A stretch of 64,000 nt of DNA, taken from contig CALEQZ010000020.1 in assembly GCA_937908115.1 (NCBI GenBank), positions 124,001-188,000 on the forward strand. The letters run 5' to 3'. Both the position numbers and the translations under genes were made by a program. This DNA comes from an uncultured Alcaligenaceae bacterium. GTDB lineage: Bacteria > Pseudomonadota > Gammaproteobacteria > Burkholderiales > Burkholderiaceae_B. The notes under the pieces are model-generated. The model did no database searches. It was given only the letters and a program-made list of their open reading frames with translations, and had not been told where the DNA came from. Within the stretch, counting starts at the first letter, position 1, and every line of letters begins with the position of its first letter. Positions 1-9,331 of this stretch are shown here, in pieces.

Positions 1-393
1 GGTGAACATCTCGTTGCGCGCCGGATCGTAGATGACCGCCTGGGTGACCTGCCCGCGCTCGGCCAGCGCGATCGACACCGCGTAGGTGGGCACGCCGTGG
101 ATGAAGTTGGTCGTGCCGTCCAGCGGGTCGATGATCCATTGAAACGCTGGCGGCTCGCTGCCGGCGCGCGCCGGCTGCTGCTGCCCGGACTCCTCGCCCA
201 AGAAGGCATGCTCCGGATAGGCCGTGCGCAGGATCTCGATGATGGCCTCTTCGGCTGCACGATCGACCTCGGTGACGTAGTCGCGCGGACCCTTGCGGGC
301 GACCTGCAGCCTTTCCAGGTCGAGGCTGGCGCGGTTGATGATGGCGCCTGCACGCCTGGCCGCCTTGATGGCGGTGTTGAGCATGGGATGCAT
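1..393 (-). CDS. suhB: Inositol-1-monophosphatase family protein SuhB (C-terminus beyond window)
   Basis: The first 131 residues are present and the gene runs off the left edge. SuhB proteins hydrolyse inositol-1-phosphate with Mg2+ and also take part in rRNA antitermination. The metal-binding motifs are visible: GEES at residues 66-69 and DPLDGTTNF at residues 89-97. The ATG at 393 gives the usual short N-terminus (MHPMLNTAIKAARRAG). It is divergent from trmJ across about 107 bp, a common arrangement in betaproteobacteria. Identity is secure; the role in this organism is by family. Confidence 0.93.
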   Translation of the reverse strand, partial: MHPMLNTAIKAARRAGAIINRASLDLERLQVARKGPRDYVTEVDRAAEEAIIEILRTAYPEHAFLGEESGQQQPARAGSEPPAFQWIIDPLDGTTNFIHGVPTYAVSIALAERGQVTQAVIYDPARNEMFT

Positions 394-500
394 AGAATTC
401 CGTATAGTGTGCGGTTCGCGGCGACACGGCGCCGGTATCGGCCAGGCGGCCGGGCCGTATGCGATAAAAGCGCCGGGCCGCGCCAAATGCGCCATTTTAA

Positions 501-1304
501 ATGACCAACGATTACTCCCGCGTCTGCTTCGTCATGACGCAGCCCAGCCATCCCGGCAACGTCGGTGCTGCCGCCCGGGCGATCAAGACCATGGGGTTTG
601 CCGACCTGGTGCTGGTCGAGCCGCGCATGCCCGACATCGCCGCGCGGCCGGAAGCCGTGGCCATGGCCAGCGGCGCGACCGATGTGCTTGCTCAGGCGCG
701 CGTGTGCGCCACGCTCGAACAGGCCTTGGCCGACGTCACCCTGGCCTTTGCGCTGACGGCCAGGCCCCGCGACCTGGGTCCGCCCGCCTGTGACATCCGC
801 CAGGCCGCCCGGATGGGCCGCGAGCACCTGGATGCGCACCCCGAGGCGCGCGTGGCCATGGTCGTGGGCACCGAGCGGGCCGGGCTGACCAATGCGCAGA
901 TCGACCTGTGCCACCGCGTCTGCCACATCCCCGCCAACCCTGCATACAGTTCGCTGAACGTGGCGCAGGCGCTGCAGCTGGCGGCCTGGGAGCTGCGCTA
1001 CGCGCTGATGACGCCGGACGGCCGGGAACAATCCCTCTCGCCCGTTGGCCGCGCCCATTCAGGCGCGGCGCCGCGCCACGCCGGCGCCGAACCGGCCAGC
1101 GGACAGGCCGTGCAGGCCTTTCTCGCGCACTGGGAGCAGGCACTCGTGGAGGTGGGGTTCCTGGATCCGGCACATCCCAAGAAGCTGATGCCGCGCATGC
1201 GGCATCTGTTTGCGCGCGCGGGCCTGACGCGCGACGAAGTGGACATGCTGCGCGGCGTATGCACCGCCATGCAGGCCGCGGCCCGCCGCACCGGCCGCGG
1301 TTAA
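501..1304 (+). CDS. trmJ: tRNA (cytidine/uridine-2'-O-)-methyltransferase TrmJ
   Basis: This is a 267-residue SpoU/SPOUT-class RNA methyltransferase. TrmJ 2'-O-methylates tRNA position 32 using S-adenosylmethionine. The N-terminus (VCFVMTQPSHPGNVGAAARA) carries the family motif 1 Asn/Arg region. VVGTERAGLTNAQ is motif 2, and SSLNVAQALQ is motif 3 of the knotted SAM-binding site. The length fits TrmJ, including the C-terminal extension beyond the SPOUT core. It is divergent from suhB. Confidence 0.92.
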   Translation: MTNDYSRVCFVMTQPSHPGNVGAAARAIKTMGFADLVLVEPRMPDIAARPEAVAMASGATDVLAQARVCATLEQALADVTLAFALTARPRDLGPPACDIRQAARMGREHLDAHPEARVAMVVGTERAGLTNAQIDLCHRVCHIPANPAYSSLNVAQALQLAAWELRYALMTPDGREQSLSPVGRAHSGAAPRHAGAEPASGQAVQAFLAHWEQALVEVGFLDPAHPKKLMPRMRHLFARAGLTRDEVDMLRGVCTAMQAAARRTGRG

Positions 1305-1317
1305 GGCGCGCCGGCGC

Positions 1318-1953
1318 TCAGAACAGCAGCGGCAGCCCCGTCAACCGGCGCAGTTCTTCCGGGCCCAGCCCGAGCATGTCGTCGGCCACGCGAACGCCCT
1401 CGGGCACGATGTCGAAGACGGCCACGTCCGTGTAAACGCGCGAGACGCACCCGACGCCGGTCAGTGGGTAGGTGCAGCGCTCGACCAGCTTGCAGCGCCC
1501 GTCGCGGGTGTGCAGCTCCATCATCACGTAGACGGACTTGGCGCCGGTGGCCAGGTCCATGGCACCGCCCACCGCCGGGATGGCATCTGGCTCGCCGGTA
1601 TGCCAGTTGGCCAGGTCGCCCTTGACGCTGACCTGGAAGGCGCCCAGCACGCAAATGTCCAAATGGCCGCCGCGCATCATCCCGAAGGAATCGGCGTGAT
1701 GGAAGAAGCAGCCGCCAGGCAGTAGCGTAACCGGCTGCTTGCCGGCGTTGATGAGGTCGTAGTCTTCCTGCCCTGCCGGTGGCGCCGGCCCCATGCCCAG
1801 CACGCCGTTTTCGCTGTGCAAGATGATTTCCCGGTCCGACGGAAGGAAATTGGCCACCTTGGTCGGCAGCCCGATGCCGAGGTTGACGTAGCTGCCCTCG
1901 GGAATATCCCGGGCCACGCGCTCGGCCATCTGGTCACGGGTCAATCGCTTCAC
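1318..1953 (-). CDS. pcaJ: 3-oxoadipate (or 3-oxoacid) CoA-transferase subunit B, PcaJ-like
   Basis: This beta subunit of a family I CoA-transferase (211 aa) contains the catalytic-Glu signature HSENGVLGMGP near residue 50. The regions GGHLDICVLGAFQVSVKGDL and VGGAMDLATGAK match what I remember of PcaJ proteins. PcaIJ activates 3-oxoadipate with succinyl-CoA at the end of the beta-ketoadipate pathway; ScoB is the close alternative. I chose the GTG at 1953 because a GGAGG lies 6 nt upstream and the GTG overlaps the TGA stop of the A subunit (GTGA), giving translational coupling. An upstream in-frame ATG (1971) lacks this fit. Confidence 0.88.
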   Translation of the reverse strand: MKRLTRDQMAERVARDIPEGSYVNLGIGLPTKVANFLPSDREIILHSENGVLGMGPAPPAGQEDYDLINAGKQPVTLLPGGCFFHHADSFGMMRGGHLDICVLGAFQVSVKGDLANWHTGEPDAIPAVGGAMDLATGAKSVYVMMELHTRDGRCKLVERCTYPLTGVGCVSRVYTDVAVFDIVPEGVRVADDMLGLGPEELRRLTGLPLLF

Positions 1954-2621
1954 GGCTTGCCTCCGACGCACACCACGCGCTGCACGAAAATGCCCGGGGT
2001 AACGACCGCTTCCGGGTCCAGCGCGCCCAGCTCGACGATCTCGCGCACTTGCGCCACGGTCACGCGCGCGGCGGTCGCCATGATCGGGCCGAAATTGCGC
2101 GCGGTCTTGCGGTAGGTCAGGTTGCCCCAGCGGTCGGCGCGCTCGGCCTGGATCAGCGCGTAATCGGCATGCAGGGCATATTCCAGCACGTGGCCGCGCC
2201 CATTGATCTCGCGCGTTTCCTTGCCCTCGGCCAACGGCGTGCCATAGGACGTGGGCGTATAGAAGGCGCCGATGCCGGCGCCCGCCGCGCGGATGCGTTC
2301 GGCTAGGTTGCCCTGGGGAACCAGCTCCAGCTCGATGCGGCCACTGCGGTAGAGCCCGTCGAAGACGTAGGAATCGACCTGGCGGGGAAACGAGCAGATG
2401 ATCTTGCGCACCCGGCCGGCCGCCAACAAGGCGGCCAGGCCGGTATCGCCGTTGCCGGCATTGTTGTTGACCACGGTGAGGTCACGCGCGCCTTGCTCGA
2501 GCAGCGCATCGATCAAGGCCAGGGGCTGTCCGGCAGGGCCGAAGCCGCCGATCATCACCGTGGCGCCGTCCGGTATGCCGGCCACGGCTTCAGCCGCCGA
2601 ATCGACGATCTTGGAGATCAT
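1950..2621 (-). CDS. pcaI: 3-oxoadipate (or 3-oxoacid) CoA-transferase subunit A, PcaI-like
   Basis: This is the alpha subunit (223 aa) of the same family I CoA-transferase. The N-terminal CoA-transferase signature GGFGPAGQP is at about residues 25-33. AGNGDTGLAALL and KIICSFPRQVDSYVFD resemble PcaI more than ScoA, but substrate specificity cannot be proved from motifs. It lies 24 bp downstream of the Bug receptor gene and overlaps pcaJ by 4 bp, so the three form one minus-strand operon. The divergent IclR regulator is a plausible controller. Confidence 0.88.
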   Translation of the reverse strand: MISKIVDSAAEAVAGIPDGATVMIGGFGPAGQPLALIDALLEQGARDLTVVNNNAGNGDTGLAALLAAGRVRKIICSFPRQVDSYVFDGLYRSGRIELELVPQGNLAERIRAAGAGIGAFYTPTSYGTPLAEGKETREINGRGHVLEYALHADYALIQAERADRWGNLTYRKTARNFGPIMATAARVTVAQVREIVELGALDPEAVVTPGIFVQRVVCVGGKP

Positions 2622-2645
2622 GGATCGCTTCCCGTCCTGCCCTCG

Positions 2646-3638
2646 TCAGTCGACCTTGGCGCCCGAGGCCTGGACCACGGTACGCCACTGGTCGACCTCG
2701 CTCTTGATGAAGGCGCCGAACTCGGCCGGCGTGGTGTGCTGCCAGACCGCGCCCAGGTCGGTGAAGCGCTTTTGCACTTCGGGCTTGTCCAGCGCCTTTT
2801 GCACCGCGGCGTTGAGCTTGTCGACCACGTCGGCCGGCGTGCCGGCCGGCGCGATCAGGCCGAACCAGGAAGACACGTCGAAGTCCTTGAAGCCGGATTC
2901 GGCCATGGTCGGCAGGTCGGGGGCGCTCTTGGAACGCTCGGAGGTGGTGACCGCCAGCGCGCGCAACTTGCCCGCCTGCACGTGCGGCCAGGCCGAAGGC
3001 ATGTTGTCGAACATGAAGTGCACCTGCCCGCCGATGAGGTCGGTGACCGCGGGCGCCGACCCCTTATAGGGAACGTGCATCGCGTCCACCCCGGCCTGGA
3101 TCTTGAACAGCTCGCCGGCCATGTGGATGGACGTGCCGCTGCCCGACGATGCAAAGGCCAGCTTGCCCGGGTTGGCCTTGGCGTAGTCGACCAACTCCTT
3201 GACGGTCTTGGCCGGCACGCTGGGATTGACCACCAGCACGTTGGGCACCTTCACCCCCAAGGCCACGGGCGCGAAGTCCTTGACCAGGCTGAAATCCAAG
3301 TTGCGGTACAGCGTCTCGTTGATCGCGCTGGTGACGGCCACCATCAGCAGCGTGTAGCCATCGGGCTTGGCACGCGCGACTTCGGAAGCGGCGATGTTGC
3401 TGCCGCCGCCCGGCTTGTTTTCCACGACGAAGCTCTGGCCCAGCTCTTCGGAAAGTTCCTTGGCCAGAATACGGGCGACCACGTCGGTACTGCCGCCGGC
3501 CGAAAAACCGACCACGATGCGTACGGGCCGCTCGGGATAGGCCGCCTGTGCGGCAGGCAATGCAAAGGCGGCGGCCAGGCCAGCTGCGGCCGCGGCGAGC
3601 TTGCGCGCGAACACGCGCCGGGGCAGGAAGGATGTCAT
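2646..3638 (-). CDS. Bug-family tripartite tricarboxylate transporter periplasmic receptor (TctC)
   Basis: This 330-residue exported solute-binding protein has a signal peptide (basic start, hydrophobic core, cleavage probably after AQA) followed by YPERPVRIVVGFSAGGSTDV, the Bug/TctC opening. PGGGSNIAA and HVPYKGSAPAV are also typical of the family. These proteins bind small carboxylates and are greatly expanded in Bordetella. It is the first gene of the operon with pcaIJ, so an aromatic-derived or dicarboxylate ligand is an inference. No membrane TctA/TctB genes are adjacent, which is usual for orphan Bug receptors. Confidence 0.94.
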   Translation of the reverse strand: MTSFLPRRVFARKLAAAAAGLAAAFALPAAQAAYPERPVRIVVGFSAGGSTDVVARILAKELSEELGQSFVVENKPGGGSNIAASEVARAKPDGYTLLMVAVTSAINETLYRNLDFSLVKDFAPVALGVKVPNVLVVNPSVPAKTVKELVDYAKANPGKLAFASSGSGTSIHMAGELFKIQAGVDAMHVPYKGSAPAVTDLIGGQVHFMFDNMPSAWPHVQAGKLRALAVTTSERSKSAPDLPTMAESGFKDFDVSSWFGLIAPAGTPADVVDKLNAAVQKALDKPEVQKRFTDLGAVWQHTTPAEFGAFIKSEVDQWRTVVQASGAKVD

Positions 3639-3659
3639 GGTGGGTGTCTCCTTTTACGT

Positions 3660-3674
3660 GTCCACTGGATGGAC
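3660..3674. promoter_or_regulatory. Inverted repeat GTCCA-N5-TGGAC, candidate IclR operator 1
   Basis: A perfect 5-5-5 inverted repeat (GTCCACTGGATGGAC) lies 22 bp upstream of the Bug receptor start. An identical-arm copy lies 74 bp away. Its position between divergent regulator and operon suggests a binding site for the IclR protein; no binding is demonstrated. Confidence 0.5.
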
Positions 3675-3733
3675 GTTCTCGTCAATACTGCGCCGATAAT
3701 TCTGCGCACTAAAATGGCACCCAGCAACAAGAC

Positions 3734-3748
3734 GTCCATGCAATGGAC
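3734..3748. promoter_or_regulatory. Inverted repeat GTCCA-N5-TGGAC, candidate IclR operator 2
   Basis: The second copy (GTCCATGCAATGGAC) has the same perfect arms and a different central 5 bp. The 74-bp offset from the first is close to seven helical turns, placing both on one DNA face. It lies 51 bp upstream of the iclR-type gene start. Confidence 0.5.
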
Positions 3749-3798
3749 GCATCTTTCCTTGCCGCGCCGCCTGGGCCGGCATTTGTACCGGAGGCAGC

Positions 3799-4572
3799 AT
3801 GTCGTCGATTCTCGAAGCGGATTCCGCCGCGGGGCCACGGACCTTGCGGCGCGGCCTGTGCGTGCTCGCCGCCCTGCGCGAACGGGCAGAGCGTGGGATG
3901 AGCGTGACCGAGATCGCCCGGGCCACGGCGATCCAGCGTCCGACCGTTTACCGGCTGCTTGCCGCCCTGCTGGAATTCCGGCTCGTCGAGTACCTGCCCT
4001 CGACCAAGCGGTACCGCGCCACGCCTGCGGCCGGCCTGGACGCGCAGGATACCGACCCCCGCTTGCGGCTGACCCTGCCCATCATGCGCAGGCTTGCGCA
4101 GCACACCGGCGATGCCGTCTTCCTGGTCGTGCGTGAAGGTGACGATTCATTGTCCCTGCACCGCGAGGTCGGCAGCTATCCGGTGCAGATCCTGGCCACG
4201 TATGCCGGCAAGCGCCAGCCGCTGGGCGTGGGATCGGGCGGCCTGGCGCTGCTGGCGGCACTGCCCGACCCGGTCATGCGCGGCATCGTCCGGCGCAACG
4301 CCGGCCGGCTGGAGGAATACGGCGGCATGACCATGCAGGAAATGTACCGCCTGGTGGAAAACACCCGTACGCGCGGGTATTCGGTGGTGGGCAATCATGC
4401 CGTGCGCGGCGCCATCGGCGTAGGCTGCGCCCTGCTGGATGCGGCGGGCCAGCCCATCCTGGCCATCAGCGTCACGGCCATCGTCGATCGCATGCCGGCG
4501 ACGCGCCAGCGCGAAATCGCCGCGCTGATCAAAAGTGAGCTGGCGCGGCTAAAGCCGCACGCGGTGACGTAA
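3799..4572 (+). CDS. IclR-family transcriptional regulator
   Basis: This 257-residue regulator has a winged helix-turn-helix at about residues 15-75 (MSVTEIARATAIQRPTVYRL) and a C-terminal IclR effector-binding domain containing RQPLGVGSGGLALLAALP and GVGCALLDAAGQPILAISV. IclR proteins often control aromatic or carboxylate catabolism, and PcaR is one such member. It is divergent from the Bug-pcaI-pcaJ operon with two matching inverted repeats between them, so local control of that operon is likely. The upstream GGAGG near 3790 supports the ATG at 3799. Confidence 0.93.
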   Translation: MSSILEADSAAGPRTLRRGLCVLAALRERAERGMSVTEIARATAIQRPTVYRLLAALLEFRLVEYLPSTKRYRATPAAGLDAQDTDPRLRLTLPIMRRLAQHTGDAVFLVVREGDDSLSLHREVGSYPVQILATYAGKRQPLGVGSGGLALLAALPDPVMRGIVRRNAGRLEEYGGMTMQEMYRLVENTRTRGYSVVGNHAVRGAIGVGCALLDAAGQPILAISVTAIVDRMPATRQREIAALIKSELARLKPHAVT

Positions 4573-4657
4573 GCGGCCTGTCGCCGGCCCGCGCCGGGCG
4601 ACGTGTGCGACAGGCGCGACGTCCACGGCATGGGCACGGCGCCGGCGGCCGCAGCGA

Positions 4658-5503
4658 TCAGTGGCCGTTGGCCGCTTCCTGCGCAGGTTGCGGCGTTTGG
4701 ATCTCGCGCACGGGCACCGGCGCGCGCAGCCCCGCGCCGTCCAGGATCAGGCGCGCCTGGTAGTACAGGTCGAAGCGCAGGTCCCAATAGTTCGCGTTGC
4801 TGGTCCACATGCGCAAATTGACCACCACGCCGTTGTCGCGGTATTCGGTCACCATGACCTGCGGGCCCGGCTCGGGCAGTACCAGCGGATGGTCGGCGAG
4901 CAGCTTGCGCAGCCGCTCCAGGGCCAGATCCAGGTTGTCGCCATAGCGCACCAGCACCTCCAGGTCCAGCCGGCGCGTGGGGTTGCGCGAATAGTTGATC
5001 AGCGTCGCGCTCCACAGCGCGCTATTGGGCACGGAGATGCACACCCCGTCGAACTGGGTCAGCCGCGTCAGGAACAGGCCGACCTCCTCGACCGTGCCTT
5101 GCGGGCCACCGGGCACGGCGATGTATTCGCCGGTGCGCAGCGGCCGCAACGCGATCAGCATGATGCCGGCAGCGATGTTCTGCAGCGTGCCCTGCAAGGC
5201 CAGGCCGATGGCCAGGCCGGCGGCGCCCAGCACGGCAATCAGGCTGGCCGTCTGCACGCCAAACCGCGCCAGCACGGCAATGAGCGTAAAGACGCGTATG
5301 GTCCAAATGGCCGTGGTGGCCAGCATCGGGACAATGGTCGGTTCGATGCGGTTCGATCGCGTGGCCGCTCGCCTGACCACGCGCCCGATGACCGTCGATA
5401 GCCACCAGCCCAAAATGAGGATGACGATGGCGACGACCAGGTTGACCGCCAGGTCAAACAGGCGTGGGATCAACGTCGATGCCTGGTCCAAAAACTCTTC
5501 CAT
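4658..5503 (-). CDS. Small-conductance mechanosensitive channel (MscS family)
   Basis: This 281-residue inner-membrane protein has three predicted transmembrane helices. The pore-lining helix region SLIAVLGAAGLAIGLALQGT is the Gly/Ala-rich MscS TM3. The beta domain follows, with IMLIALRPLRTGEYIAV and ISVPNSALW. MscS channels release solutes during hypo-osmotic shock. I set the start at the ATG at 5503 because GGAGG lies just upstream; the in-frame ATG 12 nt earlier overlaps that ribosome site. Confidence 0.93.
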   Translation of the reverse strand: MEEFLDQASTLIPRLFDLAVNLVVAIVILILGWWLSTVIGRVVRRAATRSNRIEPTIVPMLATTAIWTIRVFTLIAVLARFGVQTASLIAVLGAAGLAIGLALQGTLQNIAAGIMLIALRPLRTGEYIAVPGGPQGTVEEVGLFLTRLTQFDGVCISVPNSALWSATLINYSRNPTRRLDLEVLVRYGDNLDLALERLRKLLADHPLVLPEPGPQVMVTEYRDNGVVVNLRMWTSNANYWDLRFDLYYQARLILDGAGLRAPVPVREIQTPQPAQEAANGH

Positions 5504-5593
5504 GCTTGCCTCCATTAACCAAGAATGCGCCCCGCGGGCGGGCGCGGCAGGGCCGCTGCCCAGCCGGCGAAAGCCATGGACTTTAGCCGCCCT

Positions 5594-6718
5594 CTATACC
5601 TTGCGGAAATGGTTATCCCATGCCAGCTGGGCAGAGGCAGGCAACACCGGCTGCAGCGGCATGCCCGGCCCGGCGACGCCGAGCTCGCCGCGGCCGCTGT
5701 TGATGAGGAAACCGCCGCGCGGATGCGGGGCCACCCCGCAACCGTCGAACATGGCCGTCGTGCCCAGGCAGCGGCCCGACGCGGCATCCCAGTATGCGAC
5801 CTGGCCGCCGACGGGGCTGGAGGTGGCGATCACGGCGCCGAACGCATCGGCCGCGACCGAGCCGACGTAGTTGCGCATGCCGCGCAGCACATCCTGCGGC
5901 CCGGCGAAGAGTTCAGGCTCGCGTCCGCGCCGATGCCTGCCGACCAGTGCCGGCATGTCCCCCGCCGGCCCAGTGTACTGGCAGCCGAACCAGACCGTGC
6001 CCGCTGCATCCAGCGTCATATGGCGGATCGACAGGCGGTGCAAGGCCGGCGGCAACTGCACGTGTTCGAGCAGTTCGCCCGTGCGCACATCGATGTAGGC
6101 AAGCGACGGCTGCATGGTGTCCAGGTTCAGCTCGAGCTTGCCGTAATCCGGATGGGTCAGGATGCCACCATTGGCCACGCACAGCGTGCGCCCGTCACGC
6201 AACAGCACCACTTCATGCGGGCCGATGCCGCCGCTGTCGTACTCCGCCACGCGCCGGTAGCCGCCGCCGGCGCTGGCATCGTAGACGCCCAGGACGCCGC
6301 GTCCGGACTCGAAATCGTTCTCGGTGGCGATCAGCAGCGCGCCATCTGGGGTATAGACGCCGTGGCCGAAGAAATGCCGTCCGGGCGCGGCCGGCAAGGC
6401 CTGCGGCGACTGCGCGCCGTCCAGGGAAAAGGCCACCGCGAAAAACCCCGGCTGCCGGCCGAACACCACCGCCCGCTTGCGGGCCTTGTCGATGGCAAAG
6501 CTATGGCCGCGGCCGGGCATGGGGACGACCAGGCGGTCCGCGCCGCCAATGTCCACCAGCGCCGCCTCATAGCGCCCATCACGCAGGCGCGCGGCCAGGT
6601 ATAGCGGCTCGTGCGCATCGGCTGGCACCACATCGGCGCCTCGCGCCGGCCAGTGGGCCAACAGCCCGGCGCCGACCAGGCCTAGAAAGGTGCGCCGGTC
6701 AATCTCCATCGAGCGCAT
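5594..6718 (-). CDS. DUF1513 periplasmic protein (Tat-type signal), last gene of imelysin cluster
   Basis: This 374-residue protein starts with a twin-arginine-like signal (DRRTFLGLVGAGLLA), so folded export is likely. The remainder resembles DUF1513 proteins, beta-propeller-like exported proteins found beside imelysins and di-haem oxidoreductases: GRGHSFAIDKARKRAVVFGR, FFGHGVYTPDGALLIATEND and GIGPHEV. Function is unknown, but the neighbourhood points to periplasmic iron handling. It overlaps the preceding imelysin gene by 20 bp, and AGGA upstream supports the ATG at 6718. Confidence 0.85.
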   Translation of the reverse strand: MRSMEIDRRTFLGLVGAGLLAHWPARGADVVPADAHEPLYLAARLRDGRYEAALVDIGGADRLVVPMPGRGHSFAIDKARKRAVVFGRQPGFFAVAFSLDGAQSPQALPAAPGRHFFGHGVYTPDGALLIATENDFESGRGVLGVYDASAGGGYRRVAEYDSGGIGPHEVVLLRDGRTLCVANGGILTHPDYGKLELNLDTMQPSLAYIDVRTGELLEHVQLPPALHRLSIRHMTLDAAGTVWFGCQYTGPAGDMPALVGRHRRGREPELFAGPQDVLRGMRNYVGSVAADAFGAVIATSSPVGGQVAYWDAASGRCLGTTAMFDGCGVAPHPRGGFLINSGRGELGVAGPGMPLQPVLPASAQLAWDNHFRKV

Positions 6719-7772
6719 TGAATCCTATGGTGACGCCCAGCGCGGGCGCCATGTGCTGGTCGACGAGATCCTTGGCGTTTTTCTGCAGCAAGACGGCCAG
6801 CTGCAGGCGGCGGTAGCCGTCGCCGTCGGACAAGACGGATTCGACGGGGCCGGACAGCGCGCCGAACACATCGCGCAGGCGGGCGAGCTCGCCGGCCACA
6901 TTGGCAGCGATCCATGCATCCTCGCCGAAGTCATAGCCACCGGCGCGATAAAAGCCCAGCAGGCCATCGGCCCAGGCCTGCATGGCGGGCAGGGTCAGGC
7001 CGCTGCGCCAAAAGGGTGCGCGCTTGGGCTGCGAGGAGTCGGGCCCCTTGCCCATGACGGGCAGCAGCTTGACGTCGCGGCCAAACTGCAAGCCCGTGGA
7101 CAGCGCCTTGACCGCCTCGGCGGCCACCTCTTGGGTGGTGCGATACAAAGGATCGTCGGCTGCCGGCCGCTCGAAGTGCCTGGCGTAATCGCCGCCAGGC
7201 GCCCACGCGCGGGCCAGCTCGCCGCCCACGCGAGCGACATTGCGCGTCACCGCGACCGCGTAGGCGCAAGCGGAGGCAAAGCCCTCGCCGCCGGGTCGCG
7301 CCAACAGGCCGTCGTCGCCATACAGCACATACTCGAGCGCGGGCAAGCCTTGCACGGCCACGCTGCGCCCGGCCAGCTCGCGCGCATCGGCCGCGGCCTG
7401 GCCGGCAAGCAGCCCTTGCACCTGACGCAGCACGATGCCGCGCGGATCGGGCCAGAAAAAAATGCGCTCGAAACGGTTGTCCTGCACCAGCGGGCCAAAC
7501 CGCAAGAACTCCACCCCTGACCAGGCTTGCACAAGCTCGGCGAACTGGCCGCGCACCTGCTGGGCGCCGGCCGCATCAGGCTTGGCGCACCAGGTTTGCA
7601 AGGTCTGGCCCAGCCCGCGCGCCGACGCCTCCAGCCGCGCCGTGGCCGGCGCAATGTAGCCTTCGACGAGCCGCCTGCCCAGGTCGGCCGGCGGCTGCGC
7701 CGCGGCTACCGTGCCTGCCGCGGCCCAGGCAAAGGCCGCGACCAGGCTGCGCTTGAACGTCAGCTTGAGCAT
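6699..7772 (-). CDS. Imelysin-family periplasmic protein (second copy in cluster)
   Basis: This 357-residue exported protein has a signal peptide ending near TVAAA. Imelysin features include GVEFLRFGPL and the core QGLPALEYVLYG, where the canonical GxHxxE helix is replaced by a Pro/Leu-containing version. Metal-binding residues may therefore differ from the first copy. Imelysins (IrpA/EfeO-like) are implicated in periplasmic iron binding. AAGGA 6 nt upstream favours the ATG at 7772 over one 6 nt earlier. It lies between the di-haem gene (27 bp) and DUF1513 (overlap). Confidence 0.87.
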   Translation of the reverse strand: MLKLTFKRSLVAAFAWAAAGTVAAAQPPADLGRRLVEGYIAPATARLEASARGLGQTLQTWCAKPDAAGAQQVRGQFAELVQAWSGVEFLRFGPLVQDNRFERIFFWPDPRGIVLRQVQGLLAGQAAADARELAGRSVAVQGLPALEYVLYGDDGLLARPGGEGFASACAYAVAVTRNVARVGGELARAWAPGGDYARHFERPAADDPLYRTTQEVAAEAVKALSTGLQFGRDVKLLPVMGKGPDSSQPKRAPFWRSGLTLPAMQAWADGLLGFYRAGGYDFGEDAWIAANVAGELARLRDVFGALSGPVESVLSDGDGYRRLQLAVLLQKNAKDLVDQHMAPALGVTIGFNALDGD

Positions 7773-7799
7773 CGTCATTCCTTTATGGCTTGCACGGCG

Positions 7800-9329
<1,530 letters not shown>

Positions 9330-9331
9330 GC

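Noticed and set aside
2493..4136. Long plus-strand open frame of 547 codons
   Set aside because: It is the opposite strand of pcaI, the Bug receptor and part of iclR; His/Arg/Gly-rich composition typical of a shadow frame in high-GC DNA.
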